This document shows positions 18,082 to 26,619 of a DNA stretch of 64,000 nt, piece by piece. Within the stretch, counting starts at the first letter, position 1. Every line of letters begins with the position of its first letter. The stretch is from positions 1 to 64,000 of the forward strand of contig CAVQYE010000013.1 of the NCBI GenBank assembly GCA_963718065.1. The letters run 5' to 3'. Under the pieces are notes generated by a model. The model made no database searches, was not told where the DNA came from, and saw only the letters and a list, made by a program, of their open reading frames with translations. Position numbers and translations under genes: made by a program. The stretch is from CAVPGP01 sp963718065 (lineage in GTDB: Bacteria > Actinomycetota > Thermoleophilia > Gaiellales > Gaiellaceae).

Positions 18082-18217
18082 GTCGTACCTCCAGTTTGTC
18101 GTCGTCTCCGCAAAACGCGGCTGTCGGGGGTTCAGGCACCGACACAACGTGCGACCCGCTCGACTGGATACGGCTCTCCCGCAACGCCTCCGCGGCATTC
18201 GTTAGGCTCGTCCCCGC

Positions 18218-19234
18218 GTGCGCAGGGGCTCCATCTTTCAGCTCTTGGGCTTCGGCTTGGTGTTCGGCGCGATCGCCACCGCGGTCGCGCTGTTCGTCCC
18301 GTGGCTACCGACCTCCGCAGGGGAGGAATCCGACCGCATCGGTTTTGTCTTCTGGTTCACGACGGCCATCTGCATCGCGATCTTCGCGCTCGTCTCGTCG
18401 GTGATCCTCTACTCGGTCCTGCACTTCCGCGCCGCGCCCGACGACGACTCCGACGGGCCGCCGATTCACGGCCACACCGGCCTCGAGATCTGGTGGACGG
18501 CGGTTCCGGCGGTGCTCGTGACGGCGATCTCGATCGTCAGCGCGGTCGTGCTGGCGAAGAACGGCGAGGCGGGATCGAAGCCGCTCGAGGTGAAGGTGAC
18601 GGCTCGCCAGTTCGCGTGGACGTTCACGTACCCGAACGGGTTCACCGACGGCGTGCTCCGGATCCCGGAGGGCCGGCACACGAAGCTGCTGATCACGGCG
18701 AAGGACGTCCTCCACTCGTTCTGGGTGCCGCAGCTCTCGCAGAAGCAGGACGCGGTGCCCGGTCAGACGAACACGCTGGTGATCACCCCGAACCGCACCG
18801 GGAAGTACCCGGTGATCTGCACCGAGCTCTGCGGGCTCGGACATGCGGTGATGCGTACCTCGGTGATCATCCTGTCCGCGGGCGCGTTCGACGCCTGGCT
18901 CGCCAAGCAGGGCCAGGCTGCACCGCCGGCGGGCGGTGGGGGCGCCGCGACCGCGGCGGCAGGCGCGAAGCTCTTCGCGGCGCAGGGCTGCACCGCCTGC
19001 CACACCTACACGCCGGCGAAGGCGACGGCCAAGGTCGGCCCGGATCTCGACAAGCTGGCCGACGAGGCAAGACGCGCCGGTAAGCCCCTGGAGGACTTCA
19101 TCCACGAATCGATCGCCAAGCCCAACGACTACATCGAGAAGGGGTACCAGCCGAACGTGATGCCCGACTTCGGAAAGACGTTGAAGCCGAACGAGATCGA
19201 CTCCCTCGTGCAGTATCTGGCCGGGAAGCCATGA
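18218..19234 (+). CDS. coxB: Cytochrome c oxidase subunit II with fused cytochrome c (caa3 type)
   Basis: A 338-aa protein. Two N-terminal transmembrane helices anchor a CuA domain: HSFW (about residue 166) and CTELCGLGHAVM (about 201-212) supply the CuA ligands. After an Ala/Gly linker a C-terminal cytochrome c domain has CTACH (about 257-261) and a later Met-Pro (NVMPDFG) as axial ligand. This fusion defines caa3 oxidases. It takes electrons from soluble or lipid-anchored cytochrome c and passes them to subunit I. GTG at 18218 follows TAGGCT by 9 nt. First gene of the cox operon; it overlaps coxA by 4 nt. Confidence 0.93.
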   Translation: MRRGSIFQLLGFGLVFGAIATAVALFVPWLPTSAGEESDRIGFVFWFTTAICIAIFALVSSVILYSVLHFRAAPDDDSDGPPIHGHTGLEIWWTAVPAVLVTAISIVSAVVLAKNGEAGSKPLEVKVTARQFAWTFTYPNGFTDGVLRIPEGRHTKLLITAKDVLHSFWVPQLSQKQDAVPGQTNTLVITPNRTGKYPVICTELCGLGHAVMRTSVIILSAGAFDAWLAKQGQAAPPAGGGGAATAAAGAKLFAAQGCTACHTYTPAKATAKVGPDLDKLADEARRAGKPLEDFIHESIAKPNDYIEKGYQPNVMPDFGKTLKPNEIDSLVQYLAGKP

Positions 19235-21177
19235 GCCACGTCGAGAGCGTCAACGGGCACCACCACGCAGACGAGCACGCGCCGCCGCCTCCTCCGCGCG
19301 GCTGGCACCGGTTCACCGCGCCCGGCTGGCTGCGCGTCCTCTGGATGGTGCCGCTCTTCTTCGGGCTCGGCATCCTCTTCGGCCCGCTCTTCCGCATGGC
19401 GATCGGCTACGAGCCCGCGTGGGACCACTCGGTCTGGCTGACGATCGAGCTCGTCACGGTGCCGTTCGGCTTCCTCGCCGGCATCGGCGGCTTCGACTAC
19501 TGGGTGCGCTACGCCATCGGCTCGCCGACCCGCCCCGAGGACCACTCCGGGCACGGGGCGAAGCGCTGGCAGGACTACTTCCGCATCAACACCGACCACA
19601 AGGTGATCGGGATCCAGTACCTCGTGACGACGATCGTCTTCTTCGTCATCGCCGGCTTCCTCGCGATGATCTTCCGCGCCGAGCTCGCCCGCCCGGGCAC
19701 GCAGTTCGTCGACACGCAGACCTTCAACGGCCTCGTTTCGGTGCACGCGAGCCTGATGATCTTCCTCTTCATCATTCCGGCGTTCGCCGCGCTCGGGAAC
19801 TACGTGATCCCGCTGATGCTCGGCGCGCCGGACATGGCGTTCCCGCGCCTGAACGCGCTCTCCTACTGGCTGCTGCCGATCGCCGGGCTGATGATGATCT
19901 CGAGCTTCATCTATCCGGGTGGCGCCTTCGCGACCGGCTGGACGAGCTACGCGCCGCTGGCCGTGCACCAGCCGCCGGGGCAGATCTTCTTCAACATGGG
20001 CGTCCAGTGGGCCGGCGCGAGCTCGATCATGACCGCGCTGAACTTCCTCGTCACGATCATCACGATGCGTGCGCCGGGAATGACGTTCTGGCGGATGCCG
20101 CTGCTCGTGTGGGCGAACTTCACGACCTCGCTGCTGGTCGTGATCGCGACCCCGTTCATCGCCGGCTCGCAGTTCTTCGTCCTCTTCGACCGGGTGATGC
20201 ACACGCACTTCTTCGACCCATCACACGGCGGCTACGTGCTCGGGTACCAGCACATCTTCTGGTTCTACTCGCACCCGGCGGTCTACATCATGATGCTGCC
20301 CGGCTTCGGGATCATCAGCGAGGTGATCTCGGTGATGTCGAGGAAGCCGATCTTCGGCTACCGGCTGATGGCGCTGTCGCTGATGGCGATCCTCGTGCTC
20401 GGCTTCTCGGTCTGGGCGCATCACATGTTCGTGGCCGGCATGGCTCCGTGGCTGCGCGTGCCGATGATGGTCACGTCGATGGTGATCGCGGTGCCGACCG
20501 GCATCAAGATCTTCAGCTGGCTCGCGACGCTCTGGGAAGGGCGACTGCACTTCACCACGCCGATGCTCTTCGCCCTCGGCTTCCTGAGCATGTTCGTGAT
20601 CGGCGGGCTCTCCGGGATCTACCTCGCCTCGGTGCCGATCGACGTCCACGTCAGCGACACGTACTTCGTCGTCGCTCACATCCACTACGTGCTCTTCGGC
20701 GGCTCCCTGTTCACGATCTTCTGCGGCATCTACTACTGGTTCCCGAAGATGACCGGCCGGATGTACAACGAGCAGCTCGGCAAGCTGCACTTCTGGCTGA
20801 CGTTCATCGGCTTCAACGCCACGTTCTTCCCGATGCACTACATCGGCATCCAGGGGATGCCGCGCCGGGTCGCCGACTACGCCGACCGGTTCGCGGACTT
20901 CAACATGTTCATCTCGATCGCGTCGTTCTTCCTCGGCGCGTCGACGATGGTGTTCCTCTACAACATGATCGCCTCGTGGGTGCGCGGCCCGATTGCCCCG
21001 TCCAACCCGTGGGGGTCGATGACGCTCGAGTGGCAGGTGTCCTCGCCGCCGCCGATCTTCAACTTCGACGAGATCCCGCAGGTCGTCGGCGGGCCGTACG
21101 AGTACGGCGTCCCGGGCGCGAGGCACGCGGTGTTCAACGGCGACCGCGCCACGGTCGAAGCCGAGGTCACATCGTGA
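19231..21177 (+). CDS. coxA: Cytochrome c oxidase subunit I, A2-type
   Basis: A 648-aa haem-copper oxidase core subunit that reduces O2 to water and pumps protons. Haem-ligand His in VSVHASLMIF, CuB-region His in WAHHMF, and the K-channel segment IAVPTGIK are present. At about residues 345-351 the sequence reads YSHPAVY where mitochondrial-type enzymes have GHPEVY. Loss of that Glu and gain of Tyr-Ser is the hallmark of the A2 subfamily (as in Rhodothermus caa3). The N-terminus has an extra two-helix segment and a His-rich start. It overlaps coxB by 4 nt and the next gene by GTGA. Confidence 0.94.
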   Translation: MSHVESVNGHHHADEHAPPPPPRGWHRFTAPGWLRVLWMVPLFFGLGILFGPLFRMAIGYEPAWDHSVWLTIELVTVPFGFLAGIGGFDYWVRYAIGSPTRPEDHSGHGAKRWQDYFRINTDHKVIGIQYLVTTIVFFVIAGFLAMIFRAELARPGTQFVDTQTFNGLVSVHASLMIFLFIIPAFAALGNYVIPLMLGAPDMAFPRLNALSYWLLPIAGLMMISSFIYPGGAFATGWTSYAPLAVHQPPGQIFFNMGVQWAGASSIMTALNFLVTIITMRAPGMTFWRMPLLVWANFTTSLLVVIATPFIAGSQFFVLFDRVMHTHFFDPSHGGYVLGYQHIFWFYSHPAVYIMMLPGFGIISEVISVMSRKPIFGYRLMALSLMAILVLGFSVWAHHMFVAGMAPWLRVPMMVTSMVIAVPTGIKIFSWLATLWEGRLHFTTPMLFALGFLSMFVIGGLSGIYLASVPIDVHVSDTYFVVAHIHYVLFGGSLFTIFCGIYYWFPKMTGRMYNEQLGKLHFWLTFIGFNATFFPMHYIGIQGMPRRVADYADRFADFNMFISIASFFLGASTMVFLYNMIASWVRGPIAPSNPWGSMTLEWQVSSPPPIFNFDEIPQVVGGPYEYGVPGARHAVFNGDRATVEAEVTS

Positions 21178-22001
21178 GCCACATCCTCGTCGTCGCGAAC
21201 GAGACGGTCGGGGGCCGGCCGCTGATCGAAGAGGTCTCGCGGACCGCCCACGAAGGTGACCTCGTGACCGTGATCGCGCCGGTGAACGCGCCGCGCTCCG
21301 GCTACGTCGTCTACGACGACACGCGCCGCGCCTCGGCGGGCCGGCGGCTGCAGCGGACGCTCGACGAGCTCCACGCCGCGGGCATCACGGCGCATGGGAT
21401 CGTCGTCGAGACCGACCCGGCCGACGCGGTCCGCGACGAGCTGACGCAGGGCGACATCGACGTGATCATCGTCTCCACGCATCCGGCGCAGAAGTCGGGC
21501 TGGCTGCGCAGGAACGTCGTCGACCGCATCCGCAAGGTGGCGGGGACGATCCCGGTTCATCATGTGACCGCCGACGTGGCGGGGACGGACGGGCCGCAGA
21601 ACGTGCTCGTGATCGCGAACGAGACGGTGCTCGGCGACCCGCTACTGGCGCGGATCCGCGCGCGCGCCGCAGACGGCAACAGCAGCTTCCTGATCGTCTC
21701 GCCGCAGAGTGACCCGTCGCAGGGCGAGCACCCGGAGGCCGAGAAGCGCCTGCGCCGGGCGGTCGCCGAGCTGCGTGGCGAGGGCATCGACGCCCACGGT
21801 CAGATCTCGCATCCCGATCCGCTCGCCTCGGCGCTCGAGGCGGTCCAGGACGAGCGGGTCGACGCGATCATCGTCTCGACGTTCGGGCAGGCCAAGTCGA
21901 GCTGGCTGCGCGGCGACATCGTCGAGCGCCTGCGCAAGGAGACCGGGCTGCCGGTCGAGCACGTCGAGGTCGCCCCGGAGACCGTCGGAGTGGAGGTCTA
22001 G
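21174..22001 (+). CDS. Tandem universal-stress-like domain protein in cox operon
   Basis: A 275-aa soluble protein with two copies of one alpha/beta domain. Each copy starts with a strand and loop of the form VVANETVGG or VIANETVLG (residues 5-13 and about 142-150). Each later carries a VDVIIVST or VDAIIVST strand followed by a GWLR or SWLR segment. The fold resembles the nucleotide-binding USP/Rossmann type, but the usual G-2x-G-9x-G ATP motif is not obvious. A third copy is fused to the membrane protein at 22598. The GTG start overlaps the coxA stop. Close embedding between coxA and coxC suggests a role in oxidase assembly, haem or copper handling, or redox response (inference). Confidence 0.72.
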   Translation: MSHILVVANETVGGRPLIEEVSRTAHEGDLVTVIAPVNAPRSGYVVYDDTRRASAGRRLQRTLDELHAAGITAHGIVVETDPADAVRDELTQGDIDVIIVSTHPAQKSGWLRRNVVDRIRKVAGTIPVHHVTADVAGTDGPQNVLVIANETVLGDPLLARIRARAADGNSSFLIVSPQSDPSQGEHPEAEKRLRRAVAELRGEGIDAHGQISHPDPLASALEAVQDERVDAIIVSTFGQAKSSWLRGDIVERLRKETGLPVEHVEVAPETVGVEV

Positions 22002-22597
22002 TGGCTGCGCACGCCGACGTCCACCACGGCCCGCCGCCCGCCAACGTCTCGTCGCGCGTGCCGGCGGCGGTGCTCGGCATGTTCCTCTTCATCGGCTCCG
22101 AGATCATGCTCTTCGGCGCCTTCTTCACCGCGTACTTCTTCGTGCGGGTCATCAACACCCCCGACAGCTGGCCGCCCCCGGGCTATCACCTGCCCGTCTT
22201 CGTCGCCGGCGTCAACACCACGATCCTGGTCACTTCCAGCTTCACGATGCACTGGGCGCTGACCTCGATCAAGCGCGGCCACCGGGCCGGCCTGCAGGCG
22301 GGGCTCTTCCTCACGCTCGCGCTGGGCTGGATCTTCCTCATAACGCAGGCGCTCGAGTACTCGCGCGTCGGCTTTGCGCCGCATGACAACGCCTTCGGCT
22401 CGGTCTTCTACGGCCTGACGGGGCTGCACGGCGCCCACGTGTTCGTCGGCCTGTCGATCCTGACCTTCATGACGATCCGCGCGTTTCGCGGCCACTTCAC
22501 GCCGGAACACCACCACGGTGTGGAGATCGCAGGAATCTACTGGCACTTCGTCGACGTAATGTGGATTGTCGTGTACGCGACCGTCTACCTCTTGTAG
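22001..22597 (+). CDS. coxC: Cytochrome c oxidase subunit III
   Basis: A 198-aa protein with five transmembrane helices. Family segments are present: FIGSEIMLFGAFFTAYFF, TGLHGAHVFVGL and YWHFVDVMWIVVYATVYLL at the C-terminus. Subunit III stabilises proton uptake into subunit I. GTG at 22001 overlaps the stop of the preceding gene by one base. The next gene follows the stop immediately, so the operon is tightly coupled. Confidence 0.93.
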   Translation: MAAHADVHHGPPPANVSSRVPAAVLGMFLFIGSEIMLFGAFFTAYFFVRVINTPDSWPPPGYHLPVFVAGVNTTILVTSSFTMHWALTSIKRGHRAGLQAGLFLTLALGWIFLITQALEYSRVGFAPHDNAFGSVFYGLTGLHGAHVFVGLSILTFMTIRAFRGHFTPEHHHGVEIAGIYWHFVDVMWIVVYATVYLL

Positions 22598-23264
22598 ATG
22601 CGCAACCCCCTTCGCAGCGAGGCCGAGGCCTACCGCTTCGTCTGGGGCACGATCGTCTACTTCGGCGCGATCGTCATCGCCGCGGTCATCAGCACCTGGC
22701 TCGGCGTCGCCGTCTTCGTCGCCCTGAGCGTCGTGGTCGTCTGGCTCATAGCTCGGCGCTCCAACCCCGAGGCGCCGATGACGACCGAGTCGGCGCACTA
22801 CTCCGCACCGGGAGAGCGCCGGATCCTCGTGATCGCGAACGAGACGGTCGGCGGCCACAAGCTGCAGGAGTGCATCACGGAGAAGACCGAGGGCCGGCGG
22901 GCACACGTGCTCGTCGTCTCGCCCGCGCTCAACTCACCGGTTCGGCACTGGGCCTCGGACGAGGATCCGGCCCGCGCCTCGGCGCAGGAGCGGCTCGAGG
23001 CGAGCCTCGCTCGGCTCCGCTCCAGCGGCATCAACGCCCGCGGCGAGGTCGGCGACGCTGAGCCGCTGCAGGCGATCGAGGATGCGCTCCGCACCTTCGG
23101 GCCGGACGAGCTGATCATCTCGACCCACCCGGAAGGGCGCTCGCACTGGCTCGAGCAGGGCCTCGTCACGAGCGCCGCGCGAGCGCTTCGTCGTCCCGAT
23201 CACCCACGTGGTCGTCGACCTCGCCGCCGAGCGTGAAGACGTCCGTTCCGTAGACGAGTCGTAA
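22598..23264 (+). CDS. Subunit IV-like membrane segment fused to USP-like domain (frameshift)
   Basis: The first 55 residues hold two transmembrane helices and resemble small subunit IV proteins that follow coxC in caa3 operons. A USP-like domain then starts at ILVIANETVGG, homologous to both halves of the protein at 21174-22001. The frame breaks at 23175/23176. Removing one C gives RERFVVPITHVVVDLAAE and a TAA at 23262-23264, for 221 aa. Without the correction the C-terminus reads a low-complexity Arg run. The fusion ties the stress-like domain to the membrane next to the oxidase. Function is inferred from context. Confidence 0.68.
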
Positions 23265-23276
23265 CGCTTCTGTGCA

Positions 23277-23410
23277 GGTGCCTGGCACCGGCCATGTCCG
23301 TTTCGGACTGAGCAAATGCCGCACCAATCCTGGAGAGCGGCGCCTTTCGTCACGCTTTTGTCACACCTGACGACGGTGCCTGGCACCGGACGTGGCTCGA
23401 AGAGCCACGT
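23277..23410. repeat. Palindrome-rich intergenic region with two GGTGCCTGGCACC copies
   Basis: GGTGCCTGGCACCGG occurs at 23277-23291 and 23375-23389. Copy 1 is followed by GTCCG-TTT-CGGAC. Copy 2 is followed by a perfect 9-bp stem, ACGTGGCTC/GAGCCACGT (23390-23398, 23402-23410), and then CCCGAAACGG, near the reverse complement of the CCGTTTCGG beside copy 1. The region lies between the convergent cox operon and cytochrome c gene, so it may end transcription on both sides or be a REP-like element. Confidence 0.7.
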
Positions 23411-23420
23411 CCCGAAACGG

Positions 23421-24092
23421 CTACTTGCCGGCGGCCGTGGAGACGTACTTCGCGACGGCCTGGATCTGCGCGTCGGTCAGCTGGCCCTTGAACGGCGGCA
23501 TCGCGCCGGAGCCGTTCGTGACGCGCTGAACGGCAAGCTGCTCGCTCGGCTTCGCCTGGTCGAGATTCGGGCCGACGGTGCCGGTCGCGCCGGCGTCCTT
23601 CAGCGTGTGACAGCCGGTGCAGCCTGCGGACTGGAAGATCTCCTTGCCGCTCTTCGCGTTCTTCGTCCCGCCGCCACCGCCGCCGCTCACCGGCTTGCCG
23701 GCGACCTTGGCGACGTAGACGGCGACCGAGTCGGCGTCGCCACCGGTGACGAGATCGGGCGGCATGCCCTGGCTGCCGTCGGCCGGCGCTTCGTCGGGGT
23801 AGGCGATCTGGCCGCGGACGACGTCCTGGATCGTCGACTCGTCGAAACCCTGCTCACGCGCGTCCTTGAACGCCCAGTCGAGGTTCGGGCCGATCTGCCC
23901 GCGCGCGTTCGCGTCCGCGAGGGTGTGGCACGCAGCGCACTTCTGCGTGAAGAGCTCCTTCCCCTGGCCGGCATCGCCGCTCTCGACCTTGCCGACGGTG
24001 CCACAACCTGCCGTGGCAAGGCCCGCTGCGAGGATGACCGAGACGAGACCGACCCTGAGGGAGGCCGCGCGATGCACCACGGGCCGCCTCAC
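23421..24092 (-). CDS. Dihaem cytochrome c lipoprotein
   Basis: A 223-aa exported protein. The signal peptide ends in a lipobox (LATAGC), so it is probably anchored to the outer face of the membrane. Two cytochrome c domains follow: CAACH with a GMPPDL methionine, and CTGCH with an AMPPF methionine, separated by a Gly-rich linker. It is a likely electron donor to the caa3 oxidase encoded next door on the other strand. GTG at 24092 lies 1 nt after the stop of the STAS gene, so the two are one operon, an odd pairing of a redox protein with a regulator. Confidence 0.85.
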   Translation of the reverse strand: MRRPVVHRAASLRVGLVSVILAAGLATAGCGTVGKVESGDAGQGKELFTQKCAACHTLADANARGQIGPNLDWAFKDAREQGFDESTIQDVVRGQIAYPDEAPADGSQGMPPDLVTGGDADSVAVYVAKVAGKPVSGGGGGGTKNAKSGKEIFQSAGCTGCHTLKDAGATGTVGPNLDQAKPSEQLAVQRVTNGSGAMPPFKGQLTDAQIQAVAKYVSTAAGK

Positions 24093-24093
24093 G

Positions 24094-24453
24094 TCAGGCG
24101 GGCGCGCCTCCGCCGAGCGTCGCAAGCGCTTCGTCGCGGGTCGGATGAATCGTGAAGACGCGGTCGAGCCCGGTGATCTCGAAGATCTTGGTGATGTTGC
24201 GGTCGGAGCAGACGAGCGAGAGCTGCCCCTCGTTCGTCCGCAGGCGCTTGACCCCGCCCACCAGCACTCCCAGCGTCGTCGAGTCGATGAACGTCGTGTT
24301 CGTGAAGTCGACGACGACGCTCTTCGCCCCCTGGCCGATCACCTCGAGCAGCTGCTGCTTGAACTCCGGCGCCGTATAGAGATCGACCTCGCCTGCGAGC
24401 GAGATCACGTACGCGTCGTCTCCCAGCTGCTCGGTCTTGATGTCGAAGTTCAT
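24094..24453 (-). CDS. STAS domain anti-sigma factor antagonist (SpoIIAA/RsbV-like)
   Basis: A 119-aa single STAS domain. Ser58 in FIDSTTLGVL is the phosphorylated Ser of SpoIIAA-type antagonists. Such proteins, when unphosphorylated, bind an anti-sigma kinase and free its sigma factor. No cognate anti-sigma kinase or sigma gene lies within the window. TAGACT at about 24490 and AAGGGAG before the ATG give a leadered transcript. It is followed directly by the cytochrome c lipoprotein gene. Confidence 0.88.
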   Translation of the reverse strand: MNFDIKTEQLGDDAYVISLAGEVDLYTAPEFKQQLLEVIGQGAKSVVVDFTNTTFIDSTTLGVLVGGVKRLRTNEGQLSLVCSDRNITKIFEITGLDRVFTIHPTRDEALATLGGGAPA

Positions 24454-24492
24454 CGGCTCCCTTGCGCTCGACGGGTTCTCGGTGGCGCGAGT

Positions 24493-25371
24493 CTAACCCG
24501 TCGAAGTCGCGGCTGGCGCGGGAGTCGTCAGCTGCTTGAGCTGCTTCTTGACTGCGGGCGCGAGCGGATCGTCCGGCGCCAGCTTGAGGAACTTCTTGTA
24601 CGCGGCGATCGCGGTGGCGTTGTCGCCGCCGTTCAGGGCCGAGTCGGCGAGCTGGATCTGCAGGGTCGGATCCGCTGGATCGAGAGCGACGAGCTTCCGG
24701 TACGTCGCCACCGCCTTGGTCTGGATGCTCGAGAGCTGCGTGTACGCCGTGGTCGCCTTCTCGTTCGCCTGGGTCGCGACCGCCTGCGCGATCGGGTCCT
24801 GCAACGACGCCGGATCGCTGAACGCCCTGCCGAACGGGGTCGTGGAAACCGGCTGGAAGAGCGAGCCGGTGGCCGACTGCGCCTCGAACGACGCGAGCTG
24901 TGCCTGGTACTGCAGGTCCTGCCCGCGGGTCGTCAGCAGGCCGGCGAGCTGGCGGAGCCCGGTGTCGTCCTTGGGCCGAAGCGCCGTGTAGCGCTCCCAG
25001 GCGGCAATCGCCTCGTCGGTGCGCTGGTCGGTCGAAAGCCGGGCTGCGAGTGCCTTCCAGGCTGCCGCGTCGTTCGGATGCTCACGGGTGCTCTTCTGCA
25101 GGTCTCCGACCGACTTCGAGCCGCCGCTGCCGACGTTGAACTGATTCTGGAGGATGTCGCTGATCCCGCCCGAGCCGGAGCCGACGCCGAAGAGCACGAA
25201 GCCGAGGCCGAAGACGAGGGCCAGGAAGACGAAGACCCACTTCGCACCGCCGCGCAGGCGCTCGAAGAAGAGCTGCGATTCCTGGGTGTTCGCCTTGCGC
25301 CGGGTCTTCTTCGCTACGCGCGGAGCATCCGCCTTCGGGCGCTTGCGGATGTGCTGCGTACCTCTTGCCAC
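24493..25371 (-). CDS. Membrane-anchored TPR protein
   Basis: A 292-aa protein. A strongly basic cytoplasmic N-terminus (residues 1-40) is followed by one transmembrane helix (about 45-65). The remainder is extracytoplasmic, with TPR-like units near 90-130 (AAAWKALAARLSTDQRTDEAI) and 215-280 (AVATYRKLVALDPADP). The gene starts 58 nt inside the end of the amidohydrolase gene. TPR repeats bind other proteins; the partner is unknown. No enzyme motif was seen. Confidence 0.75.
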   Translation of the reverse strand: MARGTQHIRKRPKADAPRVAKKTRRKANTQESQLFFERLRGGAKWVFVFLALVFGLGFVLFGVGSGSGGISDILQNQFNVGSGGSKSVGDLQKSTREHPNDAAAWKALAARLSTDQRTDEAIAAWERYTALRPKDDTGLRQLAGLLTTRGQDLQYQAQLASFEAQSATGSLFQPVSTTPFGRAFSDPASLQDPIAQAVATQANEKATTAYTQLSSIQTKAVATYRKLVALDPADPTLQIQLADSALNGGDNATAIAAYKKFLKLAPDDPLAPAVKKQLKQLTTPAPAATSTG

Positions 25372-26582
25372 TCGGTCCTCTCTCTGTCGTAGCGGGTCTC
25401 GCCGCCCACGAGAGTAGCGAGAACGCGCTCTGGCGACCCGCCGAACACAACCGCGGCGGCGGGATCCTCCCAGGGGAGATACGGGCTCTCGGCGAGCGAG
25501 ACGACGGTCAGATCGGCCTGTTTTCCGGGCTCGAGGCTGCCGATCTTGCTGTCGAGCGCGAGCGCGCGAGCCGAGCCGATCGTCGCCAGCTCGAGCGCCG
25601 CCGTCGCGGAGAGCGCATCGGGACGATGCTCACGGGCCCGCGCGAGCAGCACGGCCGCCTGCAGCTCGGCAAACGCGTCGAAGGAGGGAGTCGAGGCCGG
25701 GGAGTCCGTGCCGAGCCCGACCCGGAGCCCCGCGGCCCGGAGCGCCGTCAGCGGTGCGATTCCGCAGCCGAGCAGGGCGTTGGAGCGCGGGCAGTGCGCG
25801 ACCGGCACGTCGTGCGCACCGAGGAGCTCGACCTCCTCGCCGTCGAGCTGCACGCAGTGCGCGCAGAGGAGCTCCGGGCCGAGCAGCCCGTGCCGCGCGA
25901 GCATCCGTGCGCCGGTCTCGCCCGGCGGCTCGACGAGCGCCTTGCCGCCTGCCATCGGCCCGGCGCCGTGGACGAGCCACTCCGTCTCGCCTGCGCTCTC
26001 GCCGAGATGCGTGCCGACGGGGATGCCGAGCGACAGGCACCACTCGTAGACGGCCGGCGAGCAGGTGTACGGGGCGTGCGGGGAGATGCCGATCGTGGCA
26101 TCCGTGTCGCCGACGAGCGCCCGTGAGCGCTCGAACTGCGCCCGGGCGTCGGCAGGATCGGACGCGAAGACCTCGAGGTAGACGACCGCCCGGAGACCGA
26201 GCTCGTCGCAGGCTGCCGCTGCGGCTCCGGAGTAGCTGTAGTCGGCGGTCGTGGTGATCCCGGTCGCCAGCGAGTCGCAAACCCCGCGCCGTGCGATGGC
26301 CAGCATCTGCTCGCGGTCGATGCGGGCCTTCCGCTCGATGTGCGTCGCGAGCCAAGGTGCGAACGGCTCGCCGTCGCCAAAACCGGAATAGACCGCGTAC
26401 TCCAAGTGGGAATGCGCGTTGACGAAGCCCGGCAGGATCACCGAGTCGGGGTAGTGCTCGCCCCGCCCGAGCTCGGCCTGCGTCCCGACCGCCTCGATCG
26501 TGCCGCTGGCGACGGAGACGGCTCCGTCTCGGATCGGCTCGCCGGTGATCGGCAGCACCCAGTCCGCGGAGAGCACCGTCAT
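25314..26582 (-). CDS. Amidohydrolase, cytosine-deaminase/aminofutalosine-deaminase-like
   Basis: A 422-aa metal-dependent hydrolase. Motifs in order: FVNAHSH (metal HxH, about 56-62), ISPHAPYT, THLGES, LCAHCVQL, HCPRSNALL, and the catalytic GLGTDSPAS aspartate. This is the TatD/SsnA-like amidohydrolase branch that deaminates purine-type substrates. The HAPYT segment also occurs in MqnX aminofutalosine deaminase of the menaquinone pathway, but nothing else from that pathway is here. TAGCAT lies 7 nt before the ATG, suggesting a leaderless mRNA. It overlaps the downstream TPR gene by 58 nt. Confidence 0.8.
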   Translation of the reverse strand: MTVLSADWVLPITGEPIRDGAVSVASGTIEAVGTQAELGRGEHYPDSVILPGFVNAHSHLEYAVYSGFGDGEPFAPWLATHIERKARIDREQMLAIARRGVCDSLATGITTTADYSYSGAAAAACDELGLRAVVYLEVFASDPADARAQFERSRALVGDTDATIGISPHAPYTCSPAVYEWCLSLGIPVGTHLGESAGETEWLVHGAGPMAGGKALVEPPGETGARMLARHGLLGPELLCAHCVQLDGEEVELLGAHDVPVAHCPRSNALLGCGIAPLTALRAAGLRVGLGTDSPASTPSFDAFAELQAAVLLARAREHRPDALSATAALELATIGSARALALDSKIGSLEPGKQADLTVVSLAESPYLPWEDPAAAVVFGGSPERVLATLVGGETRYDRERTEWQEVRSTSASARRRMLRA

Positions 26583-26619
26583 CGCCGCGATGCTACCGCG
26601 CGGCTCGAGCAGCTTCGGC

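Noticed and set aside
25314..26582. Firm call as MqnX of the futalosine menaquinone pathway
   Set aside because: Only one short shared motif and no other mqn gene in the window; kept as a general amidohydrolase.
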